NCBI GenBank assembly: GCA_020636895.1
Contig: JACJWZ010000001.1
Coordinates: 434,001-498,000 of the forward strand
From: Thermoleophilales bacterium
GTDB lineage: Bacteria > Actinomycetota > Thermoleophilia > Solirubrobacterales > 70-9
DNA: 64,000 nt
Direction: 5' to 3'
Numbering within the stretch: position 1 is the first letter of the stretch; every line of letters starts with the position of its first letter. Made by a program: the position numbers and the translations under genes. Positions 16,837 through 24,368 of this stretch are shown piece by piece. The notes under the pieces were generated by a model, which saw only the letters and a list, made by a program, of their open reading frames with translations, made no database searches and was not told the DNA's origin.

Positions 16837-18540
16837 ATGACCACCGCGCTTCGCTCCACGCTCCTGTCCCGCCGCGACCTCCAGTTCCTCCTGCATGAGT
16901 GGCTCGGGGTTGAGGATCTGCCCGAGTACGGGGAGGTGCTCGAGCTCGCCGAGCGGATCGCCACCGACCAGTTCGCGACCCACAACCGCGAGGCCGACGA
17001 GAACGAACCGCACGTCGGCGAGGACGGGACCGTGCAGCTCGTCGACGGCGTCGCTGAGGCGCTTGCCGTCTTCCACGGGTCGGGGATGGGAGGCGCCGGG
17101 ATGCCGGAGGAGGTCGGGGGCATGGGCCTCCCGAGCACCGTCTCGATCGCCGCGTTCGCCTACTTCCAGGCGGCCAACGTCGGCACCGCGGCCTACCCGA
17201 TGCTGACCACCGCGGCCGCGAACCTCCTGCTGCAGCACGGCTCTCAGGAGCAGATCGAGAAGTGGGCGGTGCCGATGGTCGGGGGCCGCTTCTCGGGAAC
17301 CATGTGCCTGTCGGAGACGCAGGCGGGCTCCTCGCTCAGCGACATCACGACGCGCGCGGAGCCGCAGGATGACGGGAGCTACCGCGTCACCGGCTCGAAG
17401 ATGTGGATCTCCGGCGGCGAACACGAGCTCACCGAGAACATCGTCCACCTCGTGCTGGCGAAGATCCCGGGAGGGCCCGCTGGGGTCAAGGGGATCAGCC
17501 TGATGCTCGTCCCCCGCTACCTCGACGGCGAGCCCAACGGCGTCGTCCTGGCCGGCCTGAACCACAAGATGGGCTACCGCGGGACGGTCAACACGGTGCT
17601 CTCCTTCGAGGGCGCGACCGGTTACCTCGTCGGTGAGCCCCACCGGGGACTCGCCTACATGTTCGCGATGATGAACGAGGCCCGGGTGGGCGTCGGCCTC
17701 GGCGCCACCGCCCTCGGCTACACCGGCTACCTGAAGTCTCTGCAGTACGCGCGGGAGCGGCCGCAGGGGCGGCCGATCCAGTCGAAGGATCCGGCGGAGC
17801 CGCAGATCCCGATCGTCGAGCACGCCGACGTCAAGCGGATGTTGCTCGCACAGAAGAGCTACGTCGAGGGGGCGCTGGCGCTGATCCTCTACTGCTCGAA
17901 GCTCGTCGACGACGGCGACGAGGAGCTGCTCGACATGCTCACGCCGATCGCCAAGGCCTGGCCCGCGCAGTGGTGCCTGGAGGCGAACTCGCTGGCGATC
18001 CAGATCCACGGCGGCTACGGCTATGCCCGCGAGTACGAGGTCGAGCAGCACTACCGCGACAACCGCCTGAACCCGATCCACGAGGGGACCAACGGCATCC
18101 AGGGGCTCGACCTGCTCGGCCGCAAGGTGACCCAGAACGGCGGCGCCGGCCTCGGCCGGCTCGCCGAGGCGATCAACGGCGCGATCGCCCGGGCGCACGA
18201 GGCCGGGGGAGAGGCCGCCGAGCTCGGCTCCGAGTTGGAGGCCGCGCTGGGGAGGCTTCTGGAGACCACGGGTGCGCTCTGGGCCGAGGGTGCCGCGGGT
18301 GTCGAGGCGACGCTCGCCAACGCGACGATCTACCTCGAGGCCGCGGGCCACGTCGTGATCGCGTGGATGTGGCTCGAGCAGCTCCTCGCCGCCGGGGCGC
18401 AGGAGGGCGGCTTCTACGACGGCAAGCGCGCCGCCGCCCGGTACTTCTTCCGCTACGAGCTTCCGCGCACGGGCCCGCAGTTCGACCTGCTGGCGACGCG
18501 CGACCGCACGACGCTGGAGATGGAAGACGCCTGGTTCTGA
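16837..18540 (+). CDS. Large acyl-CoA dehydrogenase
   Basis: FAD-dependent acyl-CoA dehydrogenase, 567 aa, of the long subgroup (FadE5/DmdC-like) with an extra C-terminal helical domain. It would oxidise an acyl-CoA to the 2,3-enoyl-CoA in beta-oxidation or a related route. Signatures: [15 protein letters not shown] (FAD-binding strand), [33 protein letters not shown] and the typical [20 protein letters not shown]. In this subgroup the catalytic base is the Glu of the HEGTN segment. The substrate chain length is not predictable. An AGGA ribosome-binding site lies 8 nt before the ATG. Confidence 0.93.
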   Translation: MTTALRSTLLSRRDLQFLLHEWLGVEDLPEYGEVLELAERIATDQFATHNREADENEPHVGEDGTVQLVDGVAEALAVFHGSGMGGAGMPEEVGGMGLPSTVSIAAFAYFQAANVGTAAYPMLTTAAANLLLQHGSQEQIEKWAVPMVGGRFSGTMCLSETQAGSSLSDITTRAEPQDDGSYRVTGSKMWISGGEHELTENIVHLVLAKIPGGPAGVKGISLMLVPRYLDGEPNGVVLAGLNHKMGYRGTVNTVLSFEGATGYLVGEPHRGLAYMFAMMNEARVGVGLGATALGYTGYLKSLQYARERPQGRPIQSKDPAEPQIPIVEHADVKRMLLAQKSYVEGALALILYCSKLVDDGDEELLDMLTPIAKAWPAQWCLEANSLAIQIHGGYGYAREYEVEQHYRDNRLNPIHEGTNGIQGLDLLGRKVTQNGGAGLGRLAEAINGAIARAHEAGGEAAELGSELEAALGRLLETTGALWAEGAAGVEATLANATIYLEAAGHVVIAWMWLEQLLAAGAQEGGFYDGKRAAARYFFRYELPRTGPQFDLLATRDRTTLEMEDAWF

Positions 18541-18559
18541 TCGGCCGTCCAGCCGAGCG

Positions 18560-20248
18560 TCAGTCGCGCACCCGGCGCGACTTCTCCTGGAGCTTGCGGC
18601 TTGCCTCCAGCGAGTCCCAGCCGGGAAGGTCGGTCGTCAGCTCCGACGAGTCGCCGAACACGGCGCCCGCGGCCAGCTCGGAGCGGAGGTCGCGGTCGAG
18701 TACGACCGCCGCACACTCGAAGCCTCCCTGCATCGCGGCGACGATGCCGTGGCCGGTACGGGAGGACACGCCGCCGAGGATGAGGCCGTCGACCTCGGTC
18801 CGGTGAGCGGGGCGGAGCGGGCCGAACTGATCGGTGGCGACCTCGATCCCGTAGCAGGAGCCCTCGGATGAGAGGGTGTAGCGCGTCTGGGTCATCGGCG
18901 TAGAGGCCTCCTTCCAGACGATGTGCTCGCGCAGCGGCCCGAGCTGCTGCTCGGCGCGGTCGATGAGCTTCTCTGTGAGCTCGTCCTTGATCCGGTTGTA
19001 GGACTCCTGCTTGCTGTACTTCCCGTTGGCCCCTTCGTCCGTGACGCCCCAGGCCTCCGGATCGGAGGTCGCCCAGGTCATCAGCTCGACGGTCGAGCAG
19101 CCCTCGGGAGCGTGCCCGGCGCCGGCGGGGTCCTTGGCGCTCGCGGAGGAGATGTAGACGGGCGGGTCCTCGTCGAGGCGGCCCTCGGCCACGGGCCCGT
19201 AGTAGGCCTCCTGGTCGTAGCGGCTGTGCAGCCAGTAGTTGGTGGCGGGCATGCGCTCGGAGATGTCGAAGTCGAGCCCGAGGTAGACGGTCACCAGGGG
19301 GGTCGCCATCCGGTAGCCCTCGACGCGCTCGCGCGTCTCGGTGGAGACCGCCTCGGGGTCGAGCAGCTCGCCGAAGAGGTGCTTGATGTCACCGGTGGCG
19401 ACCACCCGCTCGCAGTCGATCTCCTCGCCTCCGGCCAGGGTGACCCCGACCACTCGATGGCCCTCGGCCTCGCCCTCTCCCTCGGCGGTGCGGATGCGTT
19501 CCACGGCCGCCCTCGTCCGGACCCGGCCACCGTTGGCGTGGATCACCTCGACGAGGTTGCCGACGAGCTCCTGGCCGCCGCCCTCGACATAGAAGGCACC
19601 ATCGCGCATGTAGTGGTCGATCAGCCCGGCGTGGAGAAGGACGGGGGTGCGTGAGGGGGGCGTCGCGTAGTCGCCGGCCTGGGCGGTCAGCACCGCCCGT
19701 GCCCGCTCGCTCACGTAGTGCTCGTCGTAGAGCTCGGTGAGTGGGCGCATGCCCCAGGAGACCACGGTCGGCGCCAGTCGCACGTACTCCTCGAGGTCGG
19801 TGTCGGGACCGGGGACGCCGACCTTCCTCAACTCCTCCATCGCGCTGCGCATGACGCCGACGACCGCTCGGATGCCCTCCTCGTCGTAGGGGAACGTCTC
19901 GACGAGGCGCTCGGTGTAGGCGTCCCAGCCGACCGGGACCTTGAACTCGAGGTCGGGGAAGACGAGGGTGTCGAAGCCGTCGCGGTCGAGCTCGGCGAAG
20001 CCGATCCGCTCGCCGAGGCCGATGCCCTTGAGCAGGCGGGCCATCTCGCCGGTCCTGACGCCGCCGATGTAGTGGAACCCGACGTCGAACCACCACTTCT
20101 TCTTGCGCCGGAAGGTCTGCGCGCAGCCGCCGGCGACGTCGTGCTGCTCGAGCACCAGGACGCTCTTGCCGTTGGTCGCCAGATAGGCGCCCGCCGTCAG
20201 CCCGGCGAGCCCGGATCCGATCACGACCACGTCCGGACGCTCCGGCAT
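18560..20248 (-). CDS. Phytoene desaturase/RetSat-like FAD-dependent oxidoreductase
   Basis: Flavoprotein of 562 aa of the carotenoid desaturase/isomerase and all-trans-retinol 13,14-reductase superfamily. The N-terminal dinucleotide-binding motif is VVVIGSGLAGLTAGAYL followed by VLVLEQHDVAGGCAQTF. GFHYIGG (~64) is characteristic of RetSat/CrtISO. A C-terminal FAD-contact region reads LILGGVSSRTGHGIVAAMQGG. Start ATG 20248 is preceded by GGAGG at a good distance. A longer form from ATG 20329 inside the operator is possible as a leaderless transcript. No carotenoid synthesis genes are adjacent. It is divergent from padR, which probably represses it. Confidence 0.8.
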   Translation of the reverse strand: MPERPDVVVIGSGLAGLTAGAYLATNGKSVLVLEQHDVAGGCAQTFRRKKKWWFDVGFHYIGGVRTGEMARLLKGIGLGERIGFAELDRDGFDTLVFPDLEFKVPVGWDAYTERLVETFPYDEEGIRAVVGVMRSAMEELRKVGVPGPDTDLEEYVRLAPTVVSWGMRPLTELYDEHYVSERARAVLTAQAGDYATPPSRTPVLLHAGLIDHYMRDGAFYVEGGGQELVGNLVEVIHANGGRVRTRAAVERIRTAEGEGEAEGHRVVGVTLAGGEEIDCERVVATGDIKHLFGELLDPEAVSTETRERVEGYRMATPLVTVYLGLDFDISERMPATNYWLHSRYDQEAYYGPVAEGRLDEDPPVYISSASAKDPAGAGHAPEGCSTVELMTWATSDPEAWGVTDEGANGKYSKQESYNRIKDELTEKLIDRAEQQLGPLREHIVWKEASTPMTQTRYTLSSEGSCYGIEVATDQFGPLRPAHRTEVDGLILGGVSSRTGHGIVAAMQGGFECAAVVLDRDLRSELAAGAVFGDSSELTTDLPGWDSLEASRKLQEKSRRVRD

Positions 20249-20304
20249 GGGTGGGACCTCCTTCACCCAGTGACCGGCGGGATCGGGGGCGTCGGAGCGG
20301 GCTG

Positions 20305-20342
20305 TATAGTCAACGGCATGAGTAGTCATAGATTTGACTATA
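20305..20342 (+). promoter_or_regulatory. Palindromic operator between the RetSat-like gene and padR
   Basis: A perfect 9-bp inverted repeat, TATAGTCAA (20305-20313) and TTGACTATA (20334-20342), has centres 29 bp apart. A further TAGTCA lies between the arms (20323-20328). TATAGT on each strand is a good -10 hexamer pointing outward over an ATG 8 bp further on. The element sits exactly in the divergent gap. It is the natural site for the PadR repressor encoded next door; that binding is inference. Confidence 0.7.
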
Positions 20343-20380
20343 ACCGGATCGGCCGCCGAGGGTTGGGTCAGTGGCTCTGA
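20318..20380 (+). CDS. Possible leader peptide overlapping the padR start
   Basis: A 20-codon reading frame (MSSHRFDYNRIGRRGLGQWL) begins inside the operator, 7 bp after a TATAGT hexamer on the plus strand. It ends 10 bases into the padR reading frame (GTG 20371). If transcription starts just after TATAGT, this frame would be read leaderlessly and couple into padR. It could equally be chance. Confidence 0.25.
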   Translation: MSSHRFDYNRIGRRGLGQWL

Positions 20381-20925
20381 GGCACGCGGTGATGGTCGCG
20401 CTCTCGGCCTCCGACTCGACCGGATACGAGCTCTCGAAGCGCTTCGACAAGTCGGTCGCCAACTTCTGGCCGGCCTCTCGGCAGCAGATCTATCGCGAGC
20501 TCGACCGCCTCGAGGAGGACGGGCTAGCCACCGCCCGCCTCGTGCGCCAGGAGCGCCGACCCGACAAGCGGATCTTCACCCTGACGGCGAGCGGCCACGA
20601 GGCCCTCGACGAGTTCATCCGCGCCGAGACGGCCCCGACGGTCGTCCGCGACGACCTCCTGATCAAGGTCGCGGGCCTCGACGAATCGAACCGAGGAGAC
20701 GTCGCGGACGCCGTTCGTGCCGGACTCGAGTGGCACGAGGAGAAGCTGAGCGCCTACCGGAAGCTGCGTTCGGCCGCCCTCGGGGAGATGAGCGAGAGGG
20801 AGTACCTGGCCGGCGGCCCCGATCTCCCCGGCTTCGGCCCCTACCTGACGCTGATGCGCGGGATCGAGTTCGAGGAGAGCACGGTGCGCTGGGCGCGAGA
20901 GGTGCTGACGCTGCTGGAGCGGTAG
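20371..20925 (+). CDS. PadR-family transcriptional regulator
   Basis: A 184-residue PadR regulator from GTG 20371. The N-terminal winged helix shows the family pattern ALRHAVMVALSASDSTGYELSKRFDKSVANFWPASRQQIYRELDRLEEDGLA, with wing RRPDKRIFTLTASGHEAL. The C-terminal helical dimerisation domain (PadR-C type: GLEWHEEKLSAYRKLR...YLTLMRGIEFEESTVRWAREVLTLL) places it in the subfamily with Vir-like C-terminal helices. It is divergent from the flavoprotein gene across a long palindrome, so autoregulation plus control of that gene is likely. The effector is unknown. Confidence 0.92.
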   Translation: MALRHAVMVALSASDSTGYELSKRFDKSVANFWPASRQQIYRELDRLEEDGLATARLVRQERRPDKRIFTLTASGHEALDEFIRAETAPTVVRDDLLIKVAGLDESNRGDVADAVRAGLEWHEEKLSAYRKLRSAALGEMSEREYLAGGPDLPGFGPYLTLMRGIEFEESTVRWAREVLTLLER

Positions 20926-20991
20926 GTCGGCGAAGCGGCCGCCGGCCGCGAAACTCCGCGCGGGCCGCCCGCGACCGACCGGGCGCCGACC

Positions 20992-21032
20992 TGTCACCCG
21001 GAAACGGACCTATGTTCCACCTCTCGGTGACA
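20992..21032 (+). repeat. Palindromic intergenic repeat, copy A
   Basis: A 41-bp unit bounded by TGTCACC (20992-20998) and GGTGACA (21026-21032), containing CGGAA and GTTCCAC segments. It shares flanking GCGCCGAC on the left and GGTCCTCGGG on the right with copy B, and GGCGCCG with copy C at 25.8 kb. It can fold as a hairpin. Copies A and B are 71 bp apart. Confidence 0.75.
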
Positions 21033-21062
21033 GGTCCTCGGGACAGCACGCTCGCGCCAACG

Positions 21063-21103
21063 TGTCACTCGGGAACGGGCCTGTGTCCCACTTCTCGGTG
21101 ACA
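21063..21103 (+). repeat. Palindromic intergenic repeat, copy B
   Basis: A 41-bp unit with ends TGTCACT and GGTGACA in the same orientation as copy A, followed by the identical AGGTCCTCGGGA flank. It differs from A at several internal bases, so it is an old duplicate rather than a recent one. Confidence 0.75.
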
Positions 21104-21178
21104 GGTCCTCGGGAGGTCGAGTCAACAGCCCGTCACCACCCATGACCACCCGATCTGCGGGTCACGAGCTTCCATCAG

Positions 21179-21265
<87 letters not shown>

Positions 21266-21354
21266 GAGGGCCGCGTGATTGTAGGGGGCGAGGCGAGTCG
21301 GGTGCGTCGTGAGAGCGGTCGGGCTTGAATCCGTCCGCCGACCCCTCTACGGTA

Positions 21355-21367
21355 CGAACATGTGTTC
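21355..21367 (+). promoter_or_regulatory. SOS (LexA) box upstream of lexA
   Basis: CGAACATGTGTTC, with perfect GAAC/GTTC arms and 4-base centre, matches the Gram-positive/actinobacterial LexA operator form. It lies 42 bp before the lexA ATG, as expected for autorepression. The identical 13-mer occurs at 36478. Confidence 0.85.
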
Positions 21368-21409
21368 CCAGAAGAGCCGCGACCAAGACCTTAGGAGGCC
21401 GTGTCCGTC

Positions 21410-22015
21410 ATGGACCTGAACCTGACCAAGCGCCAGAGCGAGATCTTCGAGTTCATCAAGACTCAGATCGACAAGACGGGCTATCCGCCTACGGTGCGCG
21501 AGATCGGGCAGGGCCTCGGGCTGCACTCGCCCTCGACGGTGCACGCGCACCTCGCCAAGCTCGAGCGCTCCGGCGTCCTGCGTCGCGACCCCTCGAAGCC
21601 GCGGGCGATCGAGATCCTCGTCGAGCGGACCAAGCGCGTGATGCGCCCGGCGGTGCCGCTGGTCGGCCAGGTCGCTGCGGGCACGCCGATCCTCGCTGAG
21701 GAGAACATCGAGGATCAGCTCGAGATCCCGGCCATGATCGGTGCCGACGACGGCGACTACGCGCTGGCGGTACGCGGTGACTCCATGCGCGACGCGGGGA
21801 TCCTGAGTGGCGACTACGTGGTCGTCCATCCGGTCGAGGACGCGGACGACGGACAGATCGTCGTCGCGATGATCGAGGGGGAGGCGACCGTCAAGCGCCT
21901 CTACCACGAGACCGACGGCGTCCGGCTGCAGCCGGAGAACGACGCTTACGAGCCGATCATCTCCAAGGAGGCCGAGGTTCTCGGCCGGGTGATCGGCGTG
22001 TTCAGAAGGGTGTGA
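21410..22015 (+). CDS. lexA: LexA repressor of the SOS regulon
   Basis: A 201-residue LexA. The N-terminal winged helix (LTKRQSEIFEFIKTQIDKTGYPPTVREIGQGLGLHSPSTVHAHLAKLERSG) binds SOS boxes. The cleavage site is the Ala-Gly in VGQVAAGTPI. The S24 self-protease dyad is Ser in GDSMRDAGI and Lys in ATVKRLYHE. ATG 21410 is taken as the start; a GTG at 21401 is in frame but only 2 nt from the AGGAGG site. A LexA box sits upstream. The stop overlaps the GTG of a small zinc-ribbon gene, which is therefore likely co-induced by DNA damage. Confidence 0.95.
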   Translation: MDLNLTKRQSEIFEFIKTQIDKTGYPPTVREIGQGLGLHSPSTVHAHLAKLERSGVLRRDPSKPRAIEILVERTKRVMRPAVPLVGQVAAGTPILAEENIEDQLEIPAMIGADDGDYALAVRGDSMRDAGILSGDYVVVHPVEDADDGQIVVAMIEGEATVKRLYHETDGVRLQPENDAYEPIISKEAEVLGRVIGVFRRV

Positions 22016-22290
22016 TCGAGATGAGGACCAGCACCAGACGAGAGCGGACCCGCTCCCACGGGGACCGCAGGATCAGGATCGGGCGCCCGAGCCGCCGGGG
22101 CGAGATCCCTGCGCGCGCCGCGCGCCGCGGCTTCGACGTCAGGGCCACCGCGGGTAAGCGCACGCTCGAGGACGCCGTCCTCGAGGCACTCGACGGACTC
22201 AGGACCGTCGGCGAGGCGACATGCCCCGTCTGCCATCACGAGCGCATGACGGCCGCCGGCTGCTCGTCTTGCGGTTCGAGTCTGAACTGA
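22012..22290 (+). CDS. Small Arg-rich zinc-ribbon protein cotranscribed with lexA
   Basis: A 92-residue protein starting at GTG 22012, overlapping the lexA stop (GTGA); ATG 22021 is an alternative. The N-terminal half is strongly basic (RRERTRSHGDRRIRIGRPSRRG). A central acidic helix (LEDAVLEALDGLRTVGEA) precedes a C-terminal CPVC-x8-CSSC zinc ribbon. The basic tail plus zinc ribbon suggests nucleic-acid binding. No named family is recognised. Coupling to lexA makes an SOS role possible; that is inference. It is small, so some doubt about expression remains. Confidence 0.6.
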   Translation: MIEMRTSTRRERTRSHGDRRIRIGRPSRRGEIPARAARRGFDVRATAGKRTLEDAVLEALDGLRTVGEATCPVCHHERMTAAGCSSCGSSLN

Positions 22291-22348
22291 GGCTCACGGG
22301 TCCGGCTCCGGCCGGGCTCGCCCGGGAGCGAGGGCCGGTGCGGCCGGC

Positions 22349-23146
22349 TCAGCCCAGGTCGGCGTTCATCTCGGCCACCCATGCGGCCTTGACCTGCCGC
22401 CACTCCTCGTCGGTCATCCCGCGCTTCCAGTAAGGCGAGCAGGAGAGATCCGCCAGGGACTCGGCGCGATCGGCGAGTAGGTGGCGCCGCACGGCGCGGA
22501 TCTCCTCGGCCTCGCCGTGGACGAAGGCGTGGGCTCGGCCGGGGGGCGTGGTGAGGTCGCGGACGGAGTCGGCCAGCGCCTCGACCTCGCCGTGGCCGCT
22601 CTCGCGGTGCAGCCAGCGCAGATGGAGGTCGCCCGGTGAGTCGAGCTCGATCTCGTCTGCCGGGCCGTCGACGACCACCCGCACGATCACCGGTGTGCCT
22701 TCCGGCACCGCCTCCAGCGAGGCCCCGATCGCCGGCAGCGCCGATTCGTCGCCGGCCATCAGGTGCCAGTCCGCCCCAGGGTCGGGACGGTAGGAGCCGG
22801 CCGGCCCGGTGAAGACGAGCGCGTCTCCCGGCTTCGCCTCCGACGCCCAGCGTCCGCTCGCGCCGGTGACGTCGTGGATCGAGAACTCCAGCCACAGCGT
22901 CCGCGTGTCCGGGATCCAGCGGCGGATCGTGTAGCGGCGCCGGAACGGGCGCTGCTCGCGCGGTAGATCCTTCAGACCATCGAGGTCGAACGGCGGCTCG
23001 TAGGGGGCGGCGGGCGGCGGGATCGCGACGTTGACGTAGGCGTCGGTGGCGTCGTTCGGCTCGAAGCCCTCCAAGCCGTCGCCCTCGAGGGCGATGCGGA
23101 CGTAGGTGGGCCCGAGCCGCGTCACCTCTGAGACGAGTCCGTTCAT
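22349..23146 (-). CDS. Siderophore-interacting flavoprotein (ferric-siderophore reductase type)
   Basis: SIP family protein of 265 aa from ATG 23146. It is an FAD-dependent NAD(P)H reductase that releases iron from ferric siderophores in the cytosol. The FAD-binding domain has RRYTIRRW (R-x-Y-T motif) and FTGPAGSY. The C-terminal NAD(P)H domain shows AGDESALPAIGASLEAVPEGTPV, HGEAEEIRAVRRHL, and the typical final YWKRGMTDEEW. The gene lies between the lexA pair and rnpB with no iron-uptake genes nearby. Confidence 0.9.
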   Translation of the reverse strand: MNGLVSEVTRLGPTYVRIALEGDGLEGFEPNDATDAYVNVAIPPPAAPYEPPFDLDGLKDLPREQRPFRRRYTIRRWIPDTRTLWLEFSIHDVTGASGRWASEAKPGDALVFTGPAGSYRPDPGADWHLMAGDESALPAIGASLEAVPEGTPVIVRVVVDGPADEIELDSPGDLHLRWLHRESGHGEVEALADSVRDLTTPPGRAHAFVHGEAEEIRAVRRHLLADRAESLADLSCSPYWKRGMTDEEWRQVKAAWVAEMNADLG

Positions 23147-23196
23147 GGAGCGGAGGATTGTGCCTAAGTGCGTCGCTCCGCCTCTATGATCGCCGC

Positions 23197-23556
23197 GCGA
23201 GCCACGCGATCGCGGGGAGGTAGCTCCTCGAGGAAAGTCCGGACACCGAAGGGCGAGGTGGTGGGTAACGCCCACCCGGGGAAACCCGCGGGAAAGTGCC
23301 ACAGAAACACACAGCCGATGGCCCCATCTTCGGATGGCGCACAGGCAACGGTGAAATGGTGCGGTAAGAGCGCACCGGCGTCGCGGTGACGCGGCGGCCG
23401 GGCAAACCCCACCCGGTGCAAGGCCAAGCAGGACCGATGACCCGGCCCGGCGAGGTCCAGGTAGGCCGCAGGACCACGGTGAACGTGGTCCCCACGGGGC
23501 TCAGGCCCCGCGGAGATGGATGATCGCGCCAGACAGGATCCGGCTTACAGGCTCGC
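23197..23556 (+). ncRNA. rnpB: RNase P RNA, bacterial type A
   Basis: The ends pair as P1: GCGAGCC (23197-23203) with GGCTCGC (23550-23556). Diagnostic conserved blocks are present: GAGGAAAGTCCGGAC near 23227, ACAGAAAC and GGTGAAA in the middle, GTAAGAGCGCACC, and the 3' region CAGACAGGATCCGGCTTACA. This RNA is the catalytic subunit of RNase P, which matures tRNA 5' ends. The length (~360 nt) is normal. It is followed directly by a strong terminator. Confidence 0.95.
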
Positions 23557-23560
23557 TAAA

Positions 23561-23590
23561 GAAAGAGCCCCGGGAAACCGGGGCTCTTTC
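23561..23590 (+). terminator. Intrinsic terminator after rnpB
   Basis: A perfect 13-bp stem, GAAAGAGCCCCGG (23561-23573) with CCGGGGCTCTTTC (23578-23590), is closed by a GAAA tetraloop. The A/T ends (AAAG/CTTT) make it usable from both strands. It lies between rnpB and the convergent CMD-family gene. Confidence 0.85.
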
Positions 23591-23615
23591 CATCTTGGTT
23601 GAGATTCCTGAGCCG

Positions 23616-24182
23616 TCAGGCTGCTTGGGGCAGCAGTCCTGAGTCGATCTGATCCTCGGGCAGGCCCGCTGCGTTGGCGATCAGGCTCTGGAACTCGCAG
23701 AGCGCGACCTCGCCGAGCGCCTCGATGAGCTGCTCGTCGCTCCAGTCCGCCTCGCGAGCCTCCTCGAGCAGGTGAACCGGCGGGTGGCCCTCCGACTTGA
23801 TCGAGCCTTCGAGGAAGGCGAGCAGCGCCGCCTCCTTCGGGTCGTTGGAGGAGAAGCTCCGGTTGCGGGAGATCTCATCGAGGCCGAAGCCCGACAGGCG
23901 CGCCGAGCGGGCGTGCTGGGCGAGGCTGTAGCGGTCACCGCGATGCTCGGAGACGGCGAGGCCGATGCGGATCTCGGTGGAGGGGGGCAACGAGCCCGAG
24001 TGCAGCTCCGAGCGGAGCCGCGCGAAGGCCCGCAGCGATGCGGGGGAGCCGGCGAGGACGCCGACCAGCTTGGAGACGGAGCCGCCGGCGGAGGAGATGC
24101 TCTTGAGGAGGCGCTCGCTGCCTCCCGGCGCGGTGAGCTCGTCGTGGATGTCGAAGCGGGAGTAATCGGTCTTCACGGTCAT
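23616..24182 (-). CDS. Carboxymuconolactone decarboxylase/AhpD-like protein
   Basis: A 188-residue all-helical protein of the CMD superfamily. The core EHRGDRYSLAQHARSARLSGFGLDEI (residues ~80-105) has the conserved Glu/His/Tyr/His pattern, but the AhpD redox CxxC is absent. The only Cys is in VALCEFQSL near the end. A peroxidase-type function is therefore uncertain. CTGGAG lies 7 nt before the ATG. A palindrome TAACTTAC...GTAAGTTA sits ~90 bp upstream in the divergent gap with glnA and probably governs this gene. Confidence 0.7.
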   Translation of the reverse strand: MTVKTDYSRFDIHDELTAPGGSERLLKSISSAGGSVSKLVGVLAGSPASLRAFARLRSELHSGSLPPSTEIRIGLAVSEHRGDRYSLAQHARSARLSGFGLDEISRNRSFSSNDPKEAALLAFLEGSIKSEGHPPVHLLEEAREADWSDEQLIEALGEVALCEFQSLIANAAGLPEDQIDSGLLPQAA

Positions 24183-24270
24183 GGCGTATCTCCAGGGGGA
24201 GTCGGACGTTGGAGGAGGAGGGAGGTCTCTTAGTTGGGGTTGAAGAAGGCTTTACTTCACTTTTAGCTTG

Positions 24271-24291
24271 TAACTTACGTTGAGTAAGTTA
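24271..24291 (-). promoter_or_regulatory. Palindromic operator between the CMD-family gene and glnA
   Basis: A perfect 8-bp inverted repeat, TAACTTAC (24271-24278) and GTAAGTTA (24284-24291), has a 5-bp spacer and lies in a strikingly AT-rich patch. The form resembles sites of HxlR/DUF24 redox regulators (TTAC...GTAA arms). The regulator is not in this window. It lies ~78 bp before glnA and ~89 bp before the CMD gene. Confidence 0.6.
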
Positions 24292-24368
24292 TACCCCGGC
24301 TCGGATGGAGGTGCAACCCGCCGGATAGGCTGCGTGCCCTCATTACTACGACCGGAGGACCGCACTGG

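Noticed and set aside
20992..21103. Two similar units 71 bp apart as a minimal CRISPR array
   Set aside because: Units are diverged, internally palindromic over their whole length, and recur singly and inverted elsewhere. There is no cas gene and no regular spacer.
21401..21409. GTG 21401 as lexA start
   Set aside because: It lies only 2 nt after AGGAGG. ATG 21410 begins directly at the conserved LexA N-terminus.
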